Below, piece by piece: positions 1 through 5,990 of a DNA stretch of 64,000 nt. The stretch comes from JBBDXI01 sp040902425 (GTDB lineage: Bacteria; Planctomycetota; Phycisphaerae; Phycisphaerales; UBA1924): NCBI GenBank assembly GCA_040902425.1, contig JBBDXI010000041.1:62001-126000 (forward strand), in the 5' to 3' direction. The notes beneath the pieces are model-generated. The model was not told the origin of the DNA. It did not search any database and was given only the letters and a program-made list of their open reading frames with translations. A program made the translations under genes and the position numbers. Positions within the stretch are counted from its first letter, which is position 1. Every line of letters starts with the position of its first letter.

Positions 1-218
1 CTGGCGATGGCCCTGGGGGCGACGCCGACGGCCGCCGCCAGCTTGGCGACGTCGGTCGCCTTGCAGCGGGGGTGGTCGCGCCCGGCCGTCCAGTTGCGGA
101 CGGCGGAGAGGGCGTGCTCGCCCTTCAGGCCCGTGCGCTCGACGGACTGGGCGAGCTGCTCGACGCTCACGCCCGCCTGCTTGGCCAGATGCTTCAGTGT
201 GTCGCCTCGGAGTCTCAC
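1..218 (-). CDS. rplV: 50S ribosomal protein L22 (uL22), N-terminal part only, with an HTH-like extension
   Basis: The frame opens with GTG at 218, preceded by an AGAGGA ribosome site 8 nt upstream and starting 31 nt after the rpsS stop, and it runs off the window edge. In the S10 operon the gene after rpsS is rplV, so position predicts L22. The 72 visible residues do not look like the L22 fold. They look like a small helical XRE-type helix-turn-helix segment: LKHLAKQAGVSVEQLAQ, then VRNWTAGRDHPRCK, then VAKLAAAVGVAPRAIA. The likely reading is L22 with an N-terminal HTH-like extension, the L22 fold lying beyond the edge. The alternative is an extra small gene inserted between rpsS and rplV. 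The identification rests on operon order. Confidence 0.6.
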   Translation of the reverse strand, partial: MRLRGDTLKHLAKQAGVSVEQLAQSVERTGLKGEHALSAVRNWTAGRDHPRCKATDVAKLAAAVGVAPRAIA

Positions 219-248
219 GTGCTGGTCCTCTTACTGCGTGCCTTGCGT

Positions 249-557
249 TCAGCCCTTCGACGGGGCCCCGCTCTTCTCGCCGCCCTCGATGCCTTCCTTC
301 TTGTTCGTGTGGCCGCGGAAGGTCCGGCTGGCCGAGAACTCTCCGAGCTTGTGGCCGACCATGTCCTCGGTGACGAAGACGTCGAGGAAGGCCCGCCCGT
401 TGTGCACCTTGAAGGTGTGGCCGACGAACTCCGGGACGATGGTGCAGCGGCGGGCCCAGGTCTTGATGGGCTCGCGCCGGTTGCGCTGGTTGAGCTGCTC
501 CACCTTGCGGAAGAGCTTCTCAACGACGTACGGCCCTTTCTTCAGACTGCGTCCCAT
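249..557 (-). CDS. rpsS: 30S ribosomal protein S19 (uS19)
   Basis: This 102-residue protein belongs to the head of the small subunit, near the A site and the S13 contact. The N-terminus MGRSLKKGPYV and the segment VGHKLGEFSASRTFRGH are the diagnostic S19 signatures. Length is slightly above the usual 92 because of a short charged tail ending SGAPSKG. It lies 18 nt downstream of rplB and 31 nt upstream of the rplV start, in the expected S10 operon order, and needs no promoter of its own. Confidence 0.97.
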   Translation of the reverse strand: MGRSLKKGPYVVEKLFRKVEQLNQRNRREPIKTWARRCTIVPEFVGHTFKVHNGRAFLDVFVTEDMVGHKLGEFSASRTFRGHTNKKEGIEGGEKSGAPSKG

Positions 558-575
558 GTCGTGTTCCTGGTTCCT

Positions 576-1430
576 TTACGTGACCTGGCCGTAGCGCTTG
601 GTGACGCGGCGGCGGATGATCAGCTTGCTGCTGTGCTTGCGGCGGTTGCGGGTGCGCCCGCCCTTGGCGTGGACGCCCGTGGGCCCCGCCGGGGGCCGGT
701 TGCCCTTGGAGCGGCCCGAGCCGCCGCCCATGGGGTGGGCGTGGTGGCTCTTGGCCATGCCGCGGGTGATGGGCCGGCGGCCCAGCAGGCGGGTGATGCC
801 GGCCTTGCCCAGGCGCCGCAGGCGGTTGTCGGGGTTGCCGGTCTGGCCGATGGTGGCCCGGCACACGACCGGCACACGCCGGGTCTCGCCGGAGGGGAGC
901 ACCAGCGTCGCGTAGTCGCCCTCCTTGTTGGAGAGGCGGGCGTAGGTGCCGGCGGAGCGGCACATCTGGGCGCCCTTGCCCGGGACCAGCTCGACGCAGT
1001 GGACATCCAGGCCGGCGGGGATGAGCTTCAGCGGCATGCAGTTGCCGACCGAGGGCTCGATCGACTCGCCGGATGACATCACCGTCTGGCCGGCCCTGAG
1101 ACCATTGGGGGCGATGATGTAGCGCTTGACGCCGTCGGTGTACTCGATGAGGGCGATGTGGGCGGAGCGGTTGGGGTCGTACTCGATGCCGACGACCTTC
1201 CCCTCGATCCCGTCGCGGTCGCGCCGGCGGAAGTCGATGAGGCGGTACATCCGCTTGGCGCCGCCGCCGCGGCCCCGGGAGGTGATGACGCCCCGGTTGT
1301 TCCGGCCGCCCTTCTTGTGGATGGGGGCGAGGAGCGACTTCTCCGGGCGGTCCTTGGTGACCTCGGTGTTCATGTTGACCGAGGCGTTGCGGCGCCCGGC
1401 GCTGGTCGGCTTGTAGATCCTGATCGGCAT
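576..1430 (-). CDS. rplB: 50S ribosomal protein L2 (uL2)
   Basis: This 284-residue protein is a core large-subunit component needed for subunit joining and peptidyl-transferase centre assembly. It begins MPIRIYKPTSAGRRNASV and carries the L2 segments KRMYRLIDFRRRD and IEYDPNRSAHIALIEY. The C-terminal peptidyl-transferase loop reads HPMGGGSGRSKGNRPP, where the conserved His of the GGG loop is present. The arginine-rich end KLIIRRRVTKRYGQVT closes the protein. Length is typical (about 275-285). It follows rplW after a 45-nt gap in the S10 operon. Confidence 0.97.
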   Translation of the reverse strand: MPIRIYKPTSAGRRNASVNMNTEVTKDRPEKSLLAPIHKKGGRNNRGVITSRGRGGGAKRMYRLIDFRRRDRDGIEGKVVGIEYDPNRSAHIALIEYTDGVKRYIIAPNGLRAGQTVMSSGESIEPSVGNCMPLKLIPAGLDVHCVELVPGKGAQMCRSAGTYARLSNKEGDYATLVLPSGETRRVPVVCRATIGQTGNPDNRLRRLGKAGITRLLGRRPITRGMAKSHHAHPMGGGSGRSKGNRPPAGPTGVHAKGGRTRNRRKHSSKLIIRRRVTKRYGQVT

Positions 1431-1475
1431 GGCTTCTTCTCTTCAGTGGCGCAGGCGTCCCGCCGGCGGCCTCGG

Positions 1476-1757
1476 TCAGAACAGCTCGATGGTGTCCTCG
1501 GGGTGGAGGCGGACGATGGCCTTCTTGGTGGTGGGCTCGGTGATGACGCCGTACTTCAGCCGGCGCTTCTTGCCCTTGCTGACCATGGTGTTGACGCCGG
1601 TGACGCGGACGTTGTAGAGGTGCTGGACGGCGGCCTTGATCTGGTCCTTGCTGGCGCCGCGGTCGACCTCGAAGGCGTAGCGCTTGCTGCCCTCGTTCAT
1701 CGCGAAGGTGCTCTTCTCGGTGAGGATCGGGCGCTTGACCACGTAGTGGGCTTGCAT
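1476..1757 (-). CDS. rplW: 50S ribosomal protein L23 (uL23)
   Basis: This 93-residue protein sits at the exit of the nascent-peptide tunnel, where it docks trigger factor and SRP. The L23 pattern is visible: VVKRPILTEKST at the start, YAFEVDRGASKDQIKAAV in the centre, and the VRVTGVNTMVSKGKKRR loop. Length is normal. Its ATG overlaps the rplD stop codon by one base (TGATG), so translation is probably coupled to rplD. Confidence 0.96.
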   Translation of the reverse strand: MQAHYVVKRPILTEKSTFAMNEGSKRYAFEVDRGASKDQIKAAVQHLYNVRVTGVNTMVSKGKKRRLKYGVITEPTTKKAIVRLHPEDTIELF

Positions 1758-2482
1758 CAGGCGGCCTCCTGCTTGGCGCGCTTGGGCGCGGCCGGGGCGG
1801 CGGCCCGGCGGCCCATCGGGTTCACCTTCGCCTCCTTGGTGATCTGCGACCAGGGGCCGGCGAGCCAGGCCTCCAGGTCGGCCTTGCCGATCACCAGGTA
1901 GCGGTGGTTGAGCATGTCGAAGCAGTTGAGCTGGTCGGCCCGGCAGATGCTGATGGACTCGACGTTGCGGGCCGAGCGGCGGGCGCCCGCGGCCTGCTCG
2001 CCGTCGCCGGGGAGCGCGAGCAGCGCGGAGCGATCGACCTTCAGGGCCTCGAGGAAGCCGACGAAGACGCTGGTCTTGGCCTCGGCGAACTCCAGCCGGT
2101 CCACGATGCGGACCTCGTTGTCGATGAGCTTGGAGAGGAAGGCGTTGCGGTTGGCCTTGCGCCGCATCTTCTTGGGCATGTCGAGGCGGTAGTCCTCGCG
2201 GGTCCGCTTCTTGGAGTGGCCGTGCCCGCCGCCCTTGAAGAGGTTGGCCTTCTTGTCGCCGTGCCGGGCGTTGCCGGTGCCCTTCTGGCGGTAGAGCTTG
2301 CGGGTGGAGCCCTCGACCTCGCGCCGGTTCTTGGTGCGGGCGGAGCCCTGGCGGTGGTTCGCGTGGTAGCGGACGTACGCCTGCTTGATGAGGGCGGCGT
2401 TCACCTCGCCGCCGAGGGCCTGCTCGTCGATCGACATGCTGCCGACCTTCTGGCCCTGGATATTGAAGACGGGGACATCCAT
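1757..2482 (-). CDS. rplD: 50S ribosomal protein L4 (uL4)
   Basis: This 241-residue protein lines the exit tunnel. In some bacteria it also represses its own operon by binding the S10 leader. Family features: YVRYHANHRQGSARTKNR and the tunnel loop around GTGNARHGDKKANLFKGGG. The C-terminal Ala/Lys-rich tail (RRAAAPAAPKRAKQEAA) is longer than in E. coli L4 (201 residues). The next gene, rplW, overlaps by one base. Unusually, 270 nt separate rplD from rplC upstream, and that gap holds two repeat hairpins. Confidence 0.96.
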   Translation of the reverse strand: MDVPVFNIQGQKVGSMSIDEQALGGEVNAALIKQAYVRYHANHRQGSARTKNRREVEGSTRKLYRQKGTGNARHGDKKANLFKGGGHGHSKKRTREDYRLDMPKKMRRKANRNAFLSKLIDNEVRIVDRLEFAEAKTSVFVGFLEALKVDRSALLALPGDGEQAAGARRSARNVESISICRADQLNCFDMLNHRYLVIGKADLEAWLAGPWSQITKEAKVNPMGRRAAAPAAPKRAKQEAA

Positions 2483-2603
2483 CGTGTCGTTACCTCGCCT
2501 GGTGCCTCTGGGGCGGTCTGCCCCGGGAATGCCCTCGCTCGCGCTCGGGCCCGTTTCCTTGCCTATCCGGCCGCCTCCAGATCGGGCTTCTCGCCCTCCT
2601 CAT

Positions 2604-2626
2604 CCCGCCGCGGAGCGGCGGGCCAC
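2604..2626 (-). repeat. REP-like hairpin with GTGG foot (rplC-rplD gap)
   Basis: On the minus strand a GTGG foot is followed by an 8-bp perfect stem CCCGCCGC/GCGGCGGG around a TCC loop. It has the same foot-stem-TCC plan as repeats elsewhere in the window. It sits in the 270-nt gap that interrupts the otherwise compact S10 operon, inside the mRNA. There is no U-tract, so it is unlikely to be an intrinsic terminator. Confidence 0.6.
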
Positions 2627-2715
2627 CCATGAGTTGGTGCGGCTCGGAATCGACTCGGCTCAAACTTCCTGTGACTGTCCGGTGGTTTCGAAGGCCGACC
2701 TTCCGGACCCGGGGA

Positions 2716-2735
2716 CCCCGACGCTTCGGGGCCAC
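2716..2735 (-). repeat. Second GTGG-foot hairpin in the rplC-rplD gap
   Basis: The minus strand carries GTGG followed by stem CCCCGA/TCGGGG around an AGCG loop. It starts 18 nt downstream of the rplC stop. The stem is shorter and the loop differs from the TCC type, so family membership is less certain than for 2604-2626. I see no gene in 2483-2752. Confidence 0.4.
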
Positions 2736-2752
2736 CGGCAGTTCTCGAACGC

Positions 2753-3442
2753 TTACTTCTTCTCAGCCGCGGCCGCGAGCTTCTTCGCCTTGCTCTTGTA
2801 CAGGCGGATCGCGGGGCGGACCATGACCATCCCGCGGTTGGCGCCGGGCACGGGGCCCTTGACCAGCAGGAGGTTCCTTTCGGGATCGATGCGGACGATG
2901 TCAAGGCTCCGCGTGGTGACGCGCTCGTCGCCCATGTGGCCGGCCATGCGCTTGCCCTTCAGGAGGCCGCCGCCGAACCCGCGGTTGGACCCGTAGCTGC
3001 CGATGGAGCCCGGGGAGCGGTGCTTGCGCTCGGTGCCGTGGGTGGCGCACATGCCCTTGAAGTTGTGCCGCTTCATCGTGCCCTGGAAGCCCTTGCCCTT
3101 CGAGGTGCCGATGACGTCGACGTACATCATGCCCTCGAGGTCCTTCACCGTCAGGGCCTTGCCGACCTCGTACCTGGCGGCGTCCTCGGGCTTCACGTGG
3201 AACTCGCGGTGGTGGCGCTTGGGGCCGCTGCCGGCCTTGGCGTCGTGCCCGATGAGGGGCTGGGTCGAGTTGCGGGCCTTCATGTCGCCGTAGGCGACCT
3301 GGACGGCGGTGTAGCCGTCCTTCTCGGCGGTCTTCACCTGCGTGACGATGCAGGGGCCGCACTCGATGACGGTGACGGGGATGCTCGCGCCGGTGGGCTC
3401 GAGCACCCGGGTCATGCCGAGTTTGGTTCCGAGGAGGAGCAT
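2753..3442 (-). CDS. rplC: 50S ribosomal protein L3 (uL3)
   Basis: This 229-residue early-assembly protein contacts the peptidyl-transferase centre. I start it at the ATG giving MLLLGTKLGMTRV, because L3 normally begins with this segment; the open frame extends 46 codons further upstream without similarity. Conserved parts include the VDVIGTSKGKGFQGTMKRH loop with the glutamine methylated by PrmB in other bacteria, and the GSNRGFGGG/AGHMGD region. A GAAAGG site lies about 10 nt before the ATG. It is the second gene of the S10 operon, 163 nt after rpsJ. Confidence 0.96.
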   Translation of the reverse strand: MLLLGTKLGMTRVLEPTGASIPVTVIECGPCIVTQVKTAEKDGYTAVQVAYGDMKARNSTQPLIGHDAKAGSGPKRHHREFHVKPEDAARYEVGKALTVKDLEGMMYVDVIGTSKGKGFQGTMKRHNFKGMCATHGTERKHRSPGSIGSYGSNRGFGGGLLKGKRMAGHMGDERVTTRSLDIVRIDPERNLLLVKGPVPGANRGMVMVRPAIRLYKSKAKKLAAAAEKK

Positions 3443-3605
3443 GTCAGTTCGCCTTTCGCGGCCGCATCGGCCCCGGGGGGGGCCGACCTGTCCGACTTCG
3501 TGGGTCACCGGTTTGAACGCCGCGCCGGGCCCAGAGGAAGCTCTGGGTTCGTCCTGTTCGTGAATCCCTGCAAACAACAAGGGCGCCCTTCCGAGCGCCC
3601 TTCCG

Positions 3606-3914
3606 TTACGCCTTGATCTTGATGAACACCCCCGCGGGGACCACCAGCCGGTTCAGAGCCTCAACCGTGCGGGCGTTGGGCTCGAGGATGTCGATGATGC
3701 GCTTGTGGGTCCGGATCTCGAACTGCTCGCGGGATTTCTTGTCGATGAACGGGGAGCGGAGGACGGTGTAGCGCTCGATGCGGGTGGGGAGGGGGATCGG
3801 CCCGGCGACCTTGGCGTTGGTGCGCTTGGCGTGGTCCACGATCTCGCGCGCGGAGGCATCCAGCGCGATGTGGTCGTAGGCCTCCATCCTGATCCTGATC
3901 TTGCCGCCGTTCAT
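3606..3914 (-). CDS. rpsJ: 30S ribosomal protein S10 (uS10, NusE)
   Basis: This 102-residue protein is a small-subunit head component and, as NusE, a transcription antitermination factor. It starts MNGGKIRIRMEAYDH, contains KVAGPIPLPTRIERYTVLRSPF (flagging loop) and ends IDILEPNARTVEALNRL...GVFIKIKA. Length matches the family. The frame stays open 63 codons upstream, but those codons lie in the mRNA leader. It is the first gene of the operon; no tuf or fusA gene precedes it, and a divergent secreted-protein gene lies upstream. Confidence 0.96.
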   Translation of the reverse strand: MNGGKIRIRMEAYDHIALDASAREIVDHAKRTNAKVAGPIPLPTRIERYTVLRSPFIDKKSREQFEIRTHKRIIDILEPNARTVEALNRLVVPAGVFIKIKA

Positions 3915-3944
3915 GGTTGCCTCTGGTCTCGTTGGTCTCTGGAG

Positions 3945-3974
3945 CACGGGCGAGCCGAGGACGGCGCGCCCGTG
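3945..3974 (-). promoter_or_regulatory. Hairpin in the S10 operon leader
   Basis: In the roughly 225-nt leader between promoter 4146-4173 and rpsJ the minus strand can fold into CACGGGCG/CGCCCGTG. An inner GCCG/CGGC continues the stem after one mismatch, with a TCCT loop, and it ends 30 nt before the rpsJ ATG. It could be a control structure of the S10 leader or another member of the hairpin repeat family. Nothing else gene-like is seen in 3915-4145. Confidence 0.4.
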
Positions 3975-4145
3975 GCACCCACTGTCCTGCCCGCCCGGTT
4001 GTTCGGGCGTGCATCCCATGCCGGCGATCCGCCGCCGGTGTCCGTACCGTCGCGTCACTGCGTGAGTCGGGGTTTCTGGAGCCGAGCGTGCCCGGGCGGG
4101 CATCGCCCCACCATCTCCGTCCCGACAATCGATTTCGAGCCCCGG

Positions 4146-4173
4146 ATAGTACGGGTCGCGTCCGTGATGTCAA
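4146..4173 (-). promoter_or_regulatory. Sigma-70-type promoter of the S10 operon
   Basis: On the minus strand the -35 box is TTGACA (4173-4168), a perfect consensus. A 16-bp spacer precedes the -10 box TACTAT (4151-4146, five of six). Predicted transcription start is near 4139, giving a leader of about 225 nt before rpsJ. Confidence 0.8.
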
Positions 4174-4332
4174 CCTGCGGCGTCTGGGCGTCGAAAGCGC
4201 CGAAAGGGCTCTCCCCTCAGAGCCCGAGGAGTGGAGAGGAAGCCGACGGGGGCGGGCAGCGGGTCTAACGGTACCGGGCTCACCCGGTCGATCCACCTCT
4301 CTAGAGTCTCTCCCAGGAAGGAACCCGGACCT

Positions 4333-5862
4333 ATGCGCAACTGGCTGATCGCTCTTGCCTTGGCCGCCGCCGCCCTCGCGACCCCCCTTGCCCCCGCCCA
4401 GGACCGGCCCGCGCCAAGGGGGACGCCCCGTCCGGCTCCCTCCCCGGCAGCCCCCCCCACCGCGGCCGGCGCGATGGAACTGGCCGAGGAACCCTTCCGG
4501 CTGGAGGCCGTGGGCCTCACGCTCCGGCTCCCCGCCGGTGCTCAGGCCCAGACCAGCCGGGCCGCGGACCAGCAGTCGGTGCAGGTCGTGCCCGCAGGGC
4601 CGAACCCCGACTGGCTGTTCACCATCCAGACCCCCCAGAGCCGGAACACGGAGACCACGGCCAGGGCCGTGGCCGAGGATGTGCTGGAGCAGCTCAAGCG
4701 CTCGGTCGGCGAGTTGAACCGGACCGTCGACGCCAAGGGAACCCTGACCGAGAAGCTGGTCTCCACCCGCGCCCAGGTGATCGAGGAGGTCCGCGACCTG
4801 ACGATCACGGCCGAGCCGCAGCACACCCGCCCGGCCGCGCGGTTCTACGTGCGGCTCCCCGGGGGGGACAAGCGGCCGGCGATCATCCGGGGGTACACGG
4901 TGTTCCGGACGGAGCCGGGTCGGTTCGTGACGTTCGACCTGACGACGACCGAGCCGGCGTTCGCCCGGGCGAAACAGGCGTACGAGACGAGCATCGCCAC
5001 GGCGCGGTTCGTGGATGCCGGGGCGATGCTGGCGGCGCGCGGCGCGGCGGTCGAGGGGGGTATCGCGCTCATCGGCGGGCTGTCGCCGGCGGAGTTCGAC
5101 GCGACGGTGAACCGGATGAAGGACCAGTGGTACCGGCTCTCCCGCCGGGCGCCGGGGGCCCCGGAGCTGGACACGGAGGAGATCGGGTACCGGCGGGTGC
5201 GGGCGTGGAGGGGCAAGCGGGGCGAGATCGACCCGACGAAGACCCCGGGGCGGTTCAAGGGGCCCGACCATCAGGAGGGGTACCTGCTGCGGATCGACGC
5301 CCGGGTGCTCTCGGAGGGCAACATCGTCGACACGGTCGGCGTGTACTTCATGGCGCCGGACCGCAGCGAAGAGGCATGGTCGCTGCAGACGGCGGTGCGG
5401 ACGCCGGACCGGGCCAAGCCGTTCACCGCCAGCGAGATCGGGGCCCGCACCGGCCCGGCCATGAGCGTGGTGATCACCGGGGATGCCCGGGAGGCGAAGC
5501 GGATCGAGCCCCTCGTGCCCCGCCACGGCTACCTGAACCAGCTGGAGGCGTTCCTGCTCCCGCAACTGCTGATCGGGCGGCAGAAGCCCGCGGAGATGGG
5601 GTTCTACGCGTACAACTCCGAACGGGAGTCGATCGCCCTGCGGCGGGATGTCCTGGGGCAGCCGGATGCCCGGGGGAACTGGCAGATCACGACCCGCATG
5701 CGCGAGGATGCCGATCCGCAGGTCTCGGTTTACAACGCCAAGGGGGACCTGACCCAGACCGCGTTCAAGCCCGACCCGGACGGGCGGGTGCGGATGTGGA
5801 CCCCGATCACGCTCCAGCGGCTGGCGGACCTCTGGCGGGCCAAGGGCCTGCCCATGAACTGA
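4333..5862 (+). CDS. Secreted protein of unknown function
   Basis: Start chosen at the ATG that begins MRNWLIALALAAAALATPLA, a clear signal peptide probably cleaved after PAQ, with a GGAAGG site upstream; the frame is open 34 codons further. The mature protein begins with a Pro-rich linker (about residues 25-50). A region of mixed alpha/beta character follows with no motif I recognise; it includes PDWLFTIQTPQSRNT and a lipid- or ligand-like strand pattern (YLLRIDARVLSEGNIVDTVG). 509 residues, one signal segment, no other membrane helix, so probably periplasmic. It is transcribed divergently from the S10 operon and followed by an exported peptidase. Function unknown. Confidence 0.75.
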   Translation: MRNWLIALALAAAALATPLAPAQDRPAPRGTPRPAPSPAAPPTAAGAMELAEEPFRLEAVGLTLRLPAGAQAQTSRAADQQSVQVVPAGPNPDWLFTIQTPQSRNTETTARAVAEDVLEQLKRSVGELNRTVDAKGTLTEKLVSTRAQVIEEVRDLTITAEPQHTRPAARFYVRLPGGDKRPAIIRGYTVFRTEPGRFVTFDLTTTEPAFARAKQAYETSIATARFVDAGAMLAARGAAVEGGIALIGGLSPAEFDATVNRMKDQWYRLSRRAPGAPELDTEEIGYRRVRAWRGKRGEIDPTKTPGRFKGPDHQEGYLLRIDARVLSEGNIVDTVGVYFMAPDRSEEAWSLQTAVRTPDRAKPFTASEIGARTGPAMSVVITGDAREAKRIEPLVPRHGYLNQLEAFLLPQLLIGRQKPAEMGFYAYNSERESIALRRDVLGQPDARGNWQITTRMREDADPQVSVYNAKGDLTQTAFKPDPDGRVRMWTPITLQRLADLWRAKGLPMN

Positions 5863-5949
5863 CCGGCGCTGACCGGCGCCGCTGAGGGCGGGCGGCGGGG
5901 CCCGAGCCGGTCGGAAAGCGGCGCCCGCCAGCCCTGTTTCGGGCGGGTT

Positions 5950-5958
5950 TGCTATCAT
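5950..5958 (+). promoter_or_regulatory. Extended -10 promoter of the M28 peptidase gene
   Basis: TG (5950-5951), one base, then TATCAT (5953-5958) makes an extended -10 element 32 nt before the ATG at 5991. No good -35 is visible, which is usual for extended -10 promoters. Confidence 0.5.
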
Positions 5959-5990
5959 CGCGGCGCTCCACCCCTCCGCAGGAGACCGCG

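Noticed and set aside
2490..2735. 81-codon frame in the rplC-rplD gap
   Set aside because: Arg/Pro/Gly-rich random composition, covers two repeat hairpins, no Shine-Dalgarno.
3188..3203. Second parS-like sequence inside rplC
   Set aside because: Only about 12-13 of 16 bases fit, it is not palindromic, and it is explained by codons for FHVKPED.
3661..5958. Very long minus-strand open frame (765 codons) opposite the secreted-protein gene
   Set aside because: Third-position GC bias of the plus-strand gene leaves the opposite strand open. The peptide is low in structure and Pro/Arg/His-rich, and it overlaps rpsJ and a promoter.
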